A stretch of 64,000 nucleotides of DNA from Opisthorchis felineus (taxonomy: Eukaryota > Platyhelminthes > Trematoda > Opisthorchiida > Opisthorchiidae). The notes below the pieces were generated by a model. The model saw only the letters and a list, made by a program, of their open reading frames with translations. It searched no databases and had not been told where the DNA came from. The stretch lies in NCBI GenBank assembly GCA_004794785.1, contig SJOL01007465.1, positions 199,786 to 263,785 on the forward strand. Reading direction: 5' to 3'. Shown piece by piece: positions 1 through 10,869 of the stretch (within the stretch, counting starts at the first letter, position 1; each line of letters starts with the position of its first letter). The position numbers were made by a program, and so were the translations under genes.

Positions 1-1083
1 GAGATGTGGGGTAGGAAATGCAAACAGGAGTACAAAGCTCATCACTTCCTTGATTGCTGGGCTGATGAGATACCCAAGGCACTGCTCATAACGTGATGAA
101 ATAAGAGGAGCATCCACATCATTAGCTGAGTTCTGTGAAACAGATGGCTCGGATGGCAAGGTCTCACAATGCCCGGTTCACTATGCCACTGTATTTGACC
201 ACCCAACAGCGCACTGAAGATGTCTCCTCGAATGGTGACGAAACGTCTGCAAATCAATTGCCAAGCTCGGCGAACAGATCAACAGCCACCTGATCAATTA
301 CCAACTGTATTTGGTTACATTAATCATTTGTACTGGTCTAGATATCATGGAAGAGTCCAGGTCTCGACATGAGCACGATCAAGATGATTAACCAAAAGCG
401 TAGATGGATTGTGGCTGTGATCAGACAAGGATCACTTGAATATCTTAAACCTGTCTATCAAACGTCCACTCAATGACAAACTGGGCACAATAGACTCAAC
501 TCAACTCTTTTCATTTTAGCTTAAAAATCGGCAAACTACGTGAATCTTAGCGTTGTGATGAGGTCCAATCAATCTGAGACGGCATATGAAACCGGCGTAG
601 CGAGTTGGAAAACAAAGTCGCCTGAGTTCACGAACCCAATCTTCTGTTATTGTTGCTGTGAACGGGTTGTCAGTCCTCTCACAAACTCACCAAATTCGTG
701 AATGTGCCGCGGTTAAACGTCCGTTTTGCCATGCCATATTCCACATATTATTGCCGTAAACTATGGATTTGCCTCATCACAAATTTGGATGAATGAGACG
801 GATGAAACTAATAAGTATCTTGGAATGAGATATAAACCCTTTTATTTAATTACCAAATCCTTTCGCCCCCATCCTAAAACCCAGTTGGAAAAAAAAACAC
901 GACAGCGTTTTGACCGCACTGTTGTATTTGTCTGAGTTTTTTTTTAACAATTACGAAAAGGATAGCCATACTCTGAAAGCAAAATCGGAAAGACAAAGTT
1001 TCAGTTGCCAATATTAAAAGTGCGTTGATCATATCCTGAAATGTGCGGATTACCTACCAGTACATTTGTGCTGATGTTTTCCA
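1..1083. other. gene-poor stretch left of SAP-A
   Basis: I see no supportable exon here. The only recognisable element is a half copy of fold-back family C at about 213-292. The remainder is unique-looking A+T-rich sequence. Confidence 0.5.
213..292. repeat. fold-back family C, right-half copy
   Basis: It matches the right arm of the inverted-repeat elements at 43 kb and 54.5 kb, with the motif GGTGACGAAACGTCTGCAAA followed by CCAAGCTCGGCGAACAGA. The left arm is not recognisable, so this is a truncated or decayed copy. Confidence 0.6.
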
Positions 1084-2444
1084 TCATGAGCACATTCCCG
1101 TGAACTGTTAACAGAAAAAAACAAGCATTATCACCTAGTTACAGTGACACTCACGGAGTTTCATCTTGAAATAAGGCTGTATAAGGTTTAAATGGATGAC
1201 TCAATACAAAAAGCACTGCTTCATAAGACCTGTTAAAGACATAAAGCGTTTGAAATGTCCTATCAAACAGGACAGAAAACAAGGACTGTCCCATGGTAAT
1301 TTTATTCTTACTTTGCAAGAAGATGTCGGGTTTATCGTGGATCCATAAGATGTCAATGTATTCATCAAGGTGGGAGCTGCGGTCGAGCACTGTTGAGAGT
1401 AGTTTTATGCATTAATCAGTTTTAGTCGTTTCACTGTAAGTTACGTTCACTAATAACACTCACCACTGTGATGATGCTTTCGGAAAAATACCAGTGCGAA
1501 CATAATACTACTTGTGTTTTGAGACATATGTTGGGCAAAAAAGCCACCTCCAAGGCACTGAATAAGGTTTAGCTGGGTTTCATGAGTAGCCTATCAGACA
1601 ATCAGAATGTATATTGCCTGATACTGTTTACTGCTTCAAGAATACTGCGCTTGACTCACTGCTCGTGAAAAAGGCCCGGCAAAAGTACACCCGAATCTTG
1701 CGAGCATCCCGCTCAGGCCACCAAATGAGCCAACTTTGAAGATCGATGATAGGGTCCCAAGAACTCCACTGCAGACGCTACACACTAAGATATATTAAAA
1801 GAAACTGCATGAATGGTTCGTCTTTTTAAGGGCAACGTCAATAAAGCCGACTTGTGTGGACAGAACTGGTCTAAACAGGTCTTACAGGGAGAAGAAACTC
1901 GGTGGTCTGTAACAATTGAGTGCTTGTTTGGGAGTTGAGTTATAGGTTATGTAAGTTATGCTTCATTTGATTCTAGGGGAAAACACTATAGGTGGTCTCG
2001 CTGGGAAAATCGCTCTGGCCGTTGCCACCAGAAAGGTTGCAACATCGATTTGAGAGACAAACACGAAGGACGTATAGAGCCGTAAAGGAGCATACTGTTG
2101 AAGCTTTCTTTCCATACTTTACTTCCAACGCAAACATTGCGAAAATTCTTCTACAACAAATCACCTCATCTCACCGGAGAGAAAAAAATATAAACCGGTC
2201 GTAGTCACAGTCACTCACGAGCTTGCCTTCGCGTTCGCATCTACAAGACGAGGTCCATCAGTATTGATATTACTAAGTTGCTGCGACTGAAAATGCTGCA
2301 TTGAACAAACCAAAAGTCCAACAGTCCAACAGATCCTGTTGTTTAACACTAACTCACCAGTTTCCGCAGTTCATTATTCGCGGCAAACACGCCACATAGT
2401 AAGTGCGCACAGAACACAAAAGTCACCATCAATCTCGTGTTCAT
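1084..2444 (-). CDS. SAP-A, secreted saposin-like (SAPLIP) protein
   Basis: Five coding exons read on the minus strand: 2444-2358, 2240-2219 (22 nt), 1784-1660 (125 nt), 1389-1312 (78 nt) and 1104-1084. The donors are GTGAGT or GTAAGA and all acceptors end in AG. The predicted protein has 110 residues. Residues 1-21 form a hydrophobic signal peptide (MNTRLMVTFVFCAHLLCGVF...). A short propeptide follows, ending in RTRR at residues 31-34. Six cysteines at 38, 41, 69, 79, 103 and 109 give spacing C-x2-C-x27-C-x9-C-x23-C-x5-C, the saposin-B/NK-lysin/amoebapore pattern. Members of this fold bind lipid or disrupt membranes, and fluke members are secreted. The helices are unusually rich in Gly, Ser and Thr and poor in charge. 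It is the close paralogue of SAP-B with identical lengths for exons 1-4. The lipid-binding role is inferred from the family, not from residues seen. Confidence 0.9.
2219..2240 (-). other. 22-nt micro-exon of SAP-A encoding RTRR
   Basis: Exon 2 lies between a CTTGTAG acceptor and a GTGAGT donor and reads M-R-T-R-R-Q-A plus one base (phase 0 to phase 1). R-T-R-R fits a furin-type R-x-R-R cleavage motif three residues before Cys1. SAP-B and SAP-C have micro-exons of the same length and phase with the same kind of motif. Confidence 0.85.
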
Positions 2445-2479
2445 CTTGTAACGTTGTCCAGTACTATTTCAGCAAATGG

Positions 2480-2496
2480 GTTTTATATTTTATTCA
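2480..2496 (-). promoter_or_regulatory. possible TATA element of SAP-A
   Basis: On the minus strand this reads AATAAAATATAAAAC, about 37-50 nt upstream of the SAP-A start codon. It is a plausible TATA box, but transcript start data are lacking and A+T-rich stretches are common here. Confidence 0.3.
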
Positions 2497-2499
2497 AAA

Positions 2500-5400
2500 T
2501 TCCACTAACAAATGAGATACAAGCTGTTTGGGTTAAACTGATTGGTTGAACGATGAAACAAACTTAGCCAAGGACATGCAGTTACAACCGGTCAGTTCAA
2601 GACTTTCTACGAAATGGAGCTGTCCCGTTGGTTAAACACGGGGCGACAGTCCAAGCCATTGTATTTTGAAGAAAAAACGAACAAGAGGCTTGACTTACCA
2701 AAACCAAGATCCAGCCTACATTAACCAGCAGATCTCTACACACCTGAAACCGTCAGTCAATTCAAGAATGCCTGGAGGCTTGGTCAAATGACGCGACAGG
2801 TCCTTCGGTGTAATTTTAGGCGTCGGGTCCACAGTAAAGCTGGAGTTTCGTCTAACTTTCGTTTGAACCACTGGGTTACTTTGGTCAGCTTGAAGAGTGT
2901 GATTTCGTTCTATAATAACATAGCCAACTGGACAATTAATATTTTCAAACCAGTAAGGTCAAAGCTTACAAAACATTGTTCAAACAGTATCTATGAGCCT
3001 TCATCGTAACTTGAGAAACCCGGCATTTCAAACCTGACAATACGTTCTATTGGCGTTCAGTCACAATTAACGAATGTCTCTCTAACTGCAACTGCCGATT
3101 TCCTACTTCAAGTTTTATTATCTCAAACCTTCTTCCCACACCCAGCCCCGTTCTTGTATATATATTCTCTTGATGTCCACAAACAATGTCAAATTTCACT
3201 CATAAAACGAAAGTTTTAGACAAATTGCTGGGGTCAGCATAAGACTAAGTCCTCCATCGTAAGGAAATTTTGAAGGCCTGAAAGAATCACTAATGATAGT
3301 TCAAAACAAAGCCATTGACAGTGCATGTAACTCCTTAAAAAGGCACTAAATGTGGTCTCACAGGGGCAGAGTTTGCGACCGATCAAAACACCACAGTCAG
3401 TCTAATCAATAAATTAGTGCATCATTTACAGCTGAGGTGAGACGTAGATTGGTAGAACTAACGAAGACTTGGATAGAGAGTAAAAGAGAATTCTACCTAA
3501 TTGGATTCTGAGGCTATCAACCGACCAGCAACCTATCGCGAGTGGAATCGATTCCAAGGTCACGTCTTCAATCACGAAACACGTGATTGAGACAAGGTTG
3601 AGCTGCAATCATCGACCGAAGTCGTTGGGAGATGTAACCAATATAAGCGGCTTGAGCTTCTCGAGACAATGGTGATCAGTCCGTGTGAGCTGTTGTCGTG
3701 CGCACTAAAAGAGTTTGGTAGAATTTTGGGAGTGCTCTGGTTTTACTGACTGAGTTACCAGAAAATGACATTGAGCCCGTGACCTACCTATGGGCATCAT
3801 TCAGACACCAGTAGGTGACCAGCTGTGTGATAAACGTTCAACTACACAGCATAATTTATTCAAACCGACATTTTAAAGCATGTGTCTTTCTGTTATATTT
3901 AAGATGAACAACATAGTCATATTGAATAGTCGTGTGGTTCCAAAGTATGGTACCTTTGTAAGTAAACAAACAAGTAATTTTCTGCAAAACGACAGAGATT
4001 TATAGGGATTGTTTCACCAGTAACTGATCAGGTATTCTGCGATCACACACAAACTGTTTTGACGGAGTCCTTCTTGGTCCAGTGCACGTTACGTTGGGTT
4101 TCAAATTCGTGCCTCATAGTTTCATATGATAGAGGCACAGTGACAAAGGCGGTCTACAACACAAGGATACTCTCCAGCAAGGTATCTTCAACAGAAGAAA
4201 ACGGAGTTTTCGGATTCAAAGGTACCATGTATTGGACTAAATATTGTGTTTCTTGTAATTGCTGGTCAAAGTGATGCTCGTGGACTAGAAATGGTACAGA
4301 TGATTCCGCATGCGCTCCCTTGTCTGTCTTGAGACCATGAGCCTATGGAACCGTAGGATGGGTTGATAATCATCATCGTCGGCAATTAACCTTATAATAG
4401 TGGCTCAGCTATCATGATTACCAGGTCATTTTCATCATATCTTGGTTTAAATTACTTAAACCTTAACAAGTTCCTTAGGTAAGTCTGATTTCGGACGGTA
4501 AACTCGGGAATTTTCGTTCTTGATATCTACTCCCGATCATAAAGCACAGTAGAATGATGTGGTTTTTGCCAAAGTACGTTCACAAGTGTCGCCCCGCGTT
4601 GTCTGTGGACGGGACACAAAGAACTATCGCAGACTCCTTCAGTAACCGACATTTATTTCAAAATTATCACGTTCTGACTCTCTGTGCGCTCTGTAGACTG
4701 TGGCTTCAGAAAATTATGAAGTAACGACATTAGCCCATTGTTTTCATTTACCTCGACTGATGTGACAACTATTACCAGGTATCAGTATTCCTCGAATTTT
4801 CGGAGTACTCTTTTCACGGTTAGTGAAAATCATCAGGGGAAATGACCATGTTCTGTAAAGAAGCATGGCACCATGTAGGGTAAGCCACTGGTTTAGAACT
4901 AACCAGCTCGTCTCTTGCGTTTCGTGTTAAAACACACTACTCAGTCGTATTCAGTAGCACATGCTAATAAGCAACACAAGAAACACAAATGGTGTGGCGT
5001 TGAACAGACGCTTGGCTGGCCATTCGCCGATTCACCCAAGCCTATCTAGCTGCACTAGGCGAACTGTCCTTCGTTTTTTTCTGGATCGTGCACAAGTTGA
5101 CCAAGCTTACAGGGTACAGACAGCCTGTGCCTCAATGAATACGGTTTTTCGAGAAGCCACTCTCCTGGAAAACCATAACATCGCCATCCAAACTATTTTT
5201 TCTTACACACACGAACATGCCGGAAGAACGCTCAGTCTTGGTAGAGGCCAAAAACTCGTTCCATTTTGAATGCTTCTTTTCGGGAGAGGGGTTGAACAAA
5301 TTACTTTGGTGAAGCACCTCAAACTGAGACTCTCCAAGTCAAACAACCGCGTGCCTGAAGGTGGCTTTCACCAGCCATCATATTATCGTACGAAAACTAA

Positions 5401-6450
5401 AAGACAAATTCCTCGGTAGACGTCTATCAAGATGTTTTCTACAGTGAAGAAAGCTGCACTGCATTTGTCAAAGCGTAGGTCTGGACATACACCTTCGGTT
5501 TTGCATAGAGGTCACCGACGCAATGTGAGTGGCTCTGTTTTTGTCCATATCTGAAAAGCTGGATTTAGGATTGACGTTATAACGGCTCTCAAGCCAGTTT
5601 ACGAAATGAAAATCAGGGTTCTAACGCATCTGAGGGCTAGGCTTCTTTATATTGTATAAGAATCTGATATTGATTTCTTTTTGAGTCAAGCTCGACCGGA
5701 CAACAAGACTCACCGAATTCACACTAGGTTGTCAGCCCTGACCTCCGTTTCTGACTTTCAGTTTCAACCAGTTTGATGTCCACACGCTCTTCTGATCGGT
5801 TTTTTATGTTCTGTTTCTGTAGTTTGGCACGCAGTGATGACTTCTTCTTGACTGGTGGCGAAACTTTTGAAAACCAACTGACAAACTCGGTGAAAAGTCA
5901 AGAGACACCTTGTCAAACTGCGGCAAACAGTAGCTAACAGAAAGTTGACTGCTCGAAATTAAGTATAAACAATAATGAACGGGTAATATTTTGTCTTACA
6001 AATAATCTGGTAGCGGATTTCCCAGTCGCTTCAAATGGTGAAATCATAACTGCCAGATTACGTAAATGAACGTACTGTGGCACGCAAACTGTTCAGGAGT
6101 TAATCCGCCGCGAAATTAAAAAATGGCACCCAGGAAAACTGAATATTTTATTGCATGTTTTGTAGGACACTTCTGTGAAGGTCTGAGTTTTATTCGCTTG
6201 TCAAGTTCCCGATTATATATCTCCTTATCCCCAGCCTGTATAGAGATATGCTGTCTTCCTCCACTACCCCGAAATGCGTTGATTTTATGTTGGGGTCAAA
6301 CGGCCTTCACCTGATAGTCCAGGAAACCAGGAAGACCGAAACACACCGGTTCAAGAATCACCCAAGAATGGAATGACTTCCTCAAGTTGTTTTCAACTGC
6401 TCCGTAAAACACCTGTGACATCGGTATATGCGATATTTTGGATCTTTTCC
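2500..6450. other. intergenic stretch without a supported gene
   Basis: Nearly 4 kb separate SAP-A from the Merlin element. Open frames here are short, overlap on both strands and lack convincing splice signals. One start-like frame at 5432-5524 ends at a GTGAGT donor (see rejected items). I recognise no repeat family. Confidence 0.4.
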
Positions 6451-7150
6451 AGATAAGCCCCTCCATTAGTGCAAAAAGTGCATGCGCGAAAAGTTAAGCC
6501 CCGCCACTTTTTGCCAGCTCCAATTTAATGTACACACACAACTTTGACCTATTTTTGATGAGAACAGTTCCTTATCAGCATCTAGGCTCATTTTGTGCAA
6601 AAATTTTCTCCGTTCAGACGTAAAACCTCAAATGAACTTTTTGACGCTTTCAACTCTCGTTCATGACAAGGAGACGGCAATACGTTTTTCGCAAAGCAAC
6701 GGAGTGATCCATCAGCAACGTTTATGCAACAATGGCCACCAAATGACACTTTCAACTGTTTCTAACACGTGGAGGTATAATGCCCGACAGTGTCGGCAAA
6801 AAATCGGTCTTCGAAAGGGAACTTGGCTGGAGCGGTCTAGGATGGAGTTTTGGACAGTAATTCTAGTCATTTATTGCTGGTCCAAAAATTTGGCAAAAAT
6901 CAAATTCTGCTCAGAGGAATTACCTTTAAGCCACACGACCGCTGTTGACTGGAAGAACTTTCTTCGCGAAGTTTGCGCCTGGCGGCTACTTGTGTGAGTT
7001 CGTTTGGAGGCAAAGGTACCGAAATGCAAATTACTAATGACATGTCCCAATTTCACCCTCTTCAATAAAAACTAAAAGTACAAATTTCTTATCCTCTTTT
7101 TTCTAATCTTTTTTGGGTGGCGGGGGTTAATTTTTTGGTGGGGCTTATCT
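6451..7150 (+). mobile_element. internally deleted Merlin-type DNA transposon
   Basis: The 700-bp element has terminal inverted repeats. The left end reads AGATAAGCCCCTCCA with TTAAGCCCCGCCA further in. The right end, reverse complemented, reads AGATAAGCCCCACC with TTAACCCCCGCCA. The frame at 6593-6997 (134 codons) resembles the N-terminal part of Merlin/IS1595 (ISXO2-like) transposases of flatworms, including a LSTLVHDKETAIRF block and a VDWKNFLREVCAWRLL block. The catalytic DDE part is missing. A short tail frame (EFVWRQRYRNAN, about 6990-7036) follows in another frame and looks like the original C-terminus brought near by deletion. No clear target-site duplication is visible. It is probably non-autonomous. 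Confidence 0.75.
6593..6997 (+). pseudogene. truncated Merlin-like transposase frame
   Basis: 134 codons are open, ending at a stop just after the CAWRLL block, before any catalytic acidic residues of the DDE core. It lies wholly inside the inverted repeats of the 6451-7150 element. The family call rests on remembered similarity of the N-terminal domain to IS1595-like transposases, so a profile search would settle it. Confidence 0.65.
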
Positions 7151-7589
7151 GATTCGCCGACAGGGACTTCAAGTTAGCAGCACCAAAAAAGAGAGCCATG
7201 GTGCGCATACGTTTAGTGTGCGTTGTATCGTGAGAACGCCCATCGGTTACGCCTGAATTGGGCCCGCCAGACTACGTGATAAGAAGACAGAAGGGTAAAA
7301 ACACGGTTGCGTGGTCAGTTGGACATACAGAGCTAGTGAGCAAATACATGGGAGTGGCCAAATATCGTCACTTGCTTGTTCGTTCTTGTCCAGTCAATGG
7401 CGGCATCCCTGGCTTGACCATTTTCAAACCCGCTCCGCCGATCACATGTTGCTAAGCCATGTTTGGTGCGCATCACCCACGCACCTGCCATCCGGATCGT
7501 GCGGTGGCTGATGATGACCTTTGCGACGCGTCGTTATCTGTGCGTGTACTTTTCGATCGTCCTAATACTGTGTAGCCGCTGAACTCGCA

Positions 7590-7790
7590 GAATATAACGC
7601 CACTCACACTTCAGTCACAAATCACGTGATCACACGTGTTGACTGGCTTCTTCAGTGACAACTTAGATGGAAGTTTCACTAACCTTGTGAAAATATTCTT
7701 CCTCTGGGCTACTTATAGATTGGTGGTAGCGTCAGGAGATCTGGTAATTTTCGACTGAGATTTCGTCCTGTGAGAGAAGCCCGAGGAAGA
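7590..7790 (-). repeat. SINE family A fragments, minus
   Basis: Two pieces of family A run on the minus strand: the distal sequence with CACGTGATCACACGTGTTGA at about 7624-7645 and the GAGATTTCGTCCTGTGAGAG end at about 7757-7780. The copy is broken and abuts a plus-strand copy. Confidence 0.45.
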
Positions 7791-7824
7791 ATAACTGCAC
7801 ACGACGAGTGAAACTTCCCTCTGA

Positions 7825-8035
7825 GCCAGTCAACACGTGAATACGTGGCGTGGATTCCGTAATAAGTGGCGCTACATCCTGTCAATTTCAAGTTAATCAA
7901 ACTGCTTACTAGCCACTCGTGGTCGGGAGGTTGCCGGTTACAGACCCCTTGGGGTTTCGTGAGTGAAGTTGAAACAGCTGCACAATGCTTTTCAGCATAG
8001 ATTTGCTTCACTTACTACACGAAATCTACATTCAA
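7825..8035 (+). repeat. SINE family A copy, plus
   Basis: The tRNA-like head contains CCACTCGTGGTCGGGAGGTT and a B-box-like GGTTACAGACCCC. It is followed by the family body GTTGAAACAGCTGCACAATG and the end ACACGAAATCTAC. The head is degenerate. Confidence 0.55.
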
Positions 8036-8639
8036 CACACAAGATTTCCTGAAATTCCGAAGCTATTTTCTAGTGACCAAGGGAGACTGGTTATATTCCA
8101 TCTACCGCAAAGTGTAGTAGCCGGTGCTTTCTTGCCATCGGAAGGGTAGCATGCTGTCGAAAGAATTTGCAGCGAGTTCCCCCAAAAAGTGTGATCGAAA
8201 TGGAATCATTAGGCTGCGTTTTAGCAAGCAGTGTTGTATATCTCTGCGTTTTACCTGTCTACCTTGTGATAGAATCTCAGTTCAGTTGCATCGCCACACG
8301 TGTGATAACATCAGGATATCCATCAATAAACAATGTTTTGTACAGTTTCTCCAGGCCGAAATTCACTGATCTGGAACACAGTGACTTTCGTGGAGATTGC
8401 AATTCATTTGGATGTCTACCACGGGTGGCCCACCAGTTTGACCTTGCGATGTGCGTCTAGTAACAGCCCGGCAAGCTACGAAAACATGGTTTAGGCAAGC
8501 TGGTTCAACCTTCTGCATATAGAAATGCATCGTAAAATAGAAGCATTTCTTCCTTAGGCACTGTTGATTACTGAGAGAATGAATTTATCATCTACGAATG
8601 TGTATTTTCCCAGCGTAAAAATCTGTCTGCTTGGCCAGA

Positions 8640-8860
8640 GTTCGAGACAGCTCAGTGGTCAAAGAGCAAATTACTTACAGGGAGGTCCATGTTTCGAACC
8701 CAACTCCGGCATCTCGACTGCTCCTGTCTAGGTTTGGGCAACCTGGCAGTATCTTAGCCCTCGCGCCTCCATCAAGTAGCGTGGCAGCTAAGAGTTGCGG
8801 CTGAACCAGCGTTGTTTTTTTATGTGATCAGCAAGGGCTGAGACACACGGTGTCTTCCTA
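8640..8860 (+). repeat. tRNA-headed SINE, second type
   Basis: The head GACAGCTCAGTGGTCAAAGA resembles a tRNA A box, and TGTTTCGAACCCAACTCC a B box. The body that follows (GTCTAGGTTTGGGCAACCTG, GTGGCAGCTAAGAGTTGCGG) differs from family A. Only one clear copy is in the window. Confidence 0.5.
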
Positions 8861-9524
8861 ATTATTTAAAATAAGATCAGGTCAGTCGATAGAGATCTGA
8901 AAGGTTGGTTGGCAGTGATCCAGCTCCTTGTAAATAGCACCACAGTTTCGTCTCGAAAAATCCTAAAAAGTATATTCATTTCAGTCAGGCAGTAACTTAT
9001 AAGCACAGCGTAGCGTTCAAGCAAAACGTATGACTGAAAGAAACCCTGCGACTAAGTGCCTGAAATCTATGGTCGGATGGCCGTAAAATTAGATGACCTC
9101 ACACAATATCGGTAAAAAGTCGAACTCTACATTTTCTTCACTGAGTGAAACGTGCTTAAAAAGTATATGGTTGAATTTAGTACCCTTGCTAAAAATGCAA
9201 TCGTTCAAGGAGTCAACTCAAAAATTCAAAAGATTTGGAGTCGTTCCGCTGATCAGACATTCGCTTGCAACGTTAACCAATCAATGTCCAATTTTCCCTT
9301 CAAAAAACACCATTGGTTGCTTGACGGGCTAGCGACCAGCAAACCAACTGGATACCTCCCTCCGCTTGGCAGTTCCGGATGGCTGCGACTGTATCTCTTT
9401 AGTTGGTTATGATTCGTCATTTAGCTGACAAATCGGATTCGACGAATCTGTAGCCCAATCCTTCGTGGGATTCTCATTTATGTCTACATACATATGCAGG
9501 AACAATGTGGACACGCGTCGCAAG

Positions 9525-10476
9525 ATGAACCTAAAGTTGGTGGTGTCCATCGTGTTATTTGCCCAATCACTATGTGGTGTCTATGCGGTGAACAATGATT
9601 TGCGGAAGCTTGTGAGTCAACACTGAACAAGTTATTACAGTTATTTCTGAAATAACAGACTACTTTGCAAGTGGGTGCATTTTGCCACTTGTTAGAGTTT
9701 TACTCGTTAGCATAGCATTAAATCTGTTTAACTTTGTGTCTCACAGATGCGAGCGCGAAGAGGTGTATGTAAGTAACCAACTCGATCAGAATGCAAGTCG
9801 TACTGGGTAAAAATCTCGTTCAAATAATCCACTTCCACTCTTCTCCTACCTTTTTTAGTGTGTTCCATCTGCGGTGGATTTCTTGGAGGCATTGCTTCCA
9901 TCTTCAAAGTGGGTTCGTATGGTGGCATCTCCAGTATACTGACAGGTGCAGGTTGCCTCTTTGCCGGACCGGCTGCGGCACCAGTGAGTGAAACCACGTA
10001 ACCTTTGTTAGCCAATATAAACCACTAATGTGACCAACCACAATCGTCGTGAAATCATTCAAACAATTTTAACTAGAGATTACGTAAATTCTATCACCTG
10101 ATTACGGTTTTGATGGGGCAGAAGTCTGGTTAATCTACTAACACTACAATTTTTGTCACCTTTTGTAGTGCGCCGCTGTAGCGCCAGCATTGATGGGCAC
10201 CTTAACAAGTTACGGTGCCAAGCTGAACCCTGGATCTTCGTGCAAAGTGAGAAGAATACATTGGTCTGGGATAACTTTTGTTTGTTATGTGCACTTCAAA
10301 TCAAGTGAATTTTTTTTCTTCAAAATACATTTTTCAGCAGTACAGATTCTCTGAGCCTTTGATTTGCATAGTCGCTCACCTCTCATCAAAACGAGGGTGT
10401 GAGACTGTCTTTCTTTCTAATGACACAACCTTTCTTCTCTCTGTGCTTTTTTCACCAGAGTATGGGGATGTGCTGA
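9525..10476 (+). CDS. SAP-B, secreted saposin-like (SAPLIP) protein
   Basis: Five exons: 9525-9611 (29 codons), 9747-9768 (22 nt), 9859-9983 (125 nt), 10169-10246 (78 nt) and 10459-10476 (18 nt with stop). The donors are GTGAGT, GTAAGT, GTGAGT and GTGAGA. Pyrimidine-rich acceptors precede exons 3-5. The predicted protein has 109 residues. The signal peptide is MNLKLVVSIVLFAQSLCGVY..., followed by a short propeptide ending in RARR (residues 31-34). Cysteines at 38, 41, 69, 79, 103 and 109 give C-x2-C-x27-C-x9-C-x23-C-x5-C, the saposin-B fold pattern. The segment between Cys2 and Cys4 is Gly/Ala-rich and hydrophobic, with shared motifs SIFKVGS and FAGP also present in SAP-A. It is likely secreted and lipid- or membrane-active by family. 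No polyadenylation signal is seen close to the stop. A donor-like CCG|GTAAGC lies 14 nt after the stop, so the 3' UTR may be spliced. Confidence 0.92.
9747..9768 (+). other. 22-nt micro-exon of SAP-B encoding RARR
   Basis: The exon lies between TCACAG and GTAAGT and reads M-R-A-R-R-G-V plus one base. The R-A-R-R motif matches the furin-type pattern. Length and phase equal those of the SAP-A and SAP-C micro-exons. Confidence 0.88.
10459..10476 (+). other. 18-nt terminal coding exon of SAP-B carrying Cys6
   Basis: It reads S-M-G-M-C-stop after the TTCACCAG acceptor. Joined in phase 0 to the exon ending ...SSCK, it restores the C5-x5-C6 spacing of saposin domains. SAP-A (FTGMCS-stop) and SAP-D (HGKFC-stop) have equivalent exons. 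Confidence 0.85.
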
Positions 10477-10869
10477 TCGTAAATTCACCGGTAAGCAAAT
10501 CACACTTGTCAAGATGTCGCCTACATTTTCTACAAAGAATTGATTCTGTTGCACCGAATTCTTTGGAAAAATGAACCCGCATCTTTTGTTCCCGATTTCA
10601 CAGTGTTAATATTCTCTTTTGATTGGCCGGAGTTCGAGCAAGTAAAAAAAACTACAAGTAGAACTTGTTCTCACTGTTCGTTGGGTGTCATGGGAAGGGC
10701 GGAAGGGTTCGAGCTTCTAACAGGAGTTACATATCAATTAACTTATAAGGAGATTTTGAGGCATATGGTTCGGGCAGTCAAGAAAGAATTGGGATCAGAC
10801 AACGAGTATTACTGATACCGCATGTAACTTGCGGGTCTGAACTGTGCGATCACCTGAGCCAAATTCGAA

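Noticed and set aside
1..125. Minus-strand MMWMLLLFHHVMSSALG, signal-peptide-like
   Set aside because: No consensus donor follows and the frame ends nine codons later.
1459..1512. Minus-strand frame beginning L-C-S-H-W and ending at GTGAGT inside SAP-A intron 3, at first taken for the Cys1-Cys2 exon
   Set aside because: It lacks Cys2 and Cys3. The proper 125-nt exon with CSVC and all expected motifs is at 1784-1660, and its phase fits exon 4.
5432..5524. ATG frame MFSTVKKAALHLSKRRSGHT... ending at GTGAGT, resembling a mitochondrial leader exon
   Set aside because: No convincing downstream exon. The 34-nt continuation stops at once, and only a weak alternative exon at about 5596 could follow.
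8167..8460. 97-codon plus frame with a membrane-like segment after a TTTGCAG acceptor
   Set aside because: No splice partner or family. Frames of this length are expected by chance in 64 kb read six ways.
10278..10574. Overlapping frames on both strands around SAP-B exon 5
   Set aside because: Shadows within the intron and 3' region of SAP-B.
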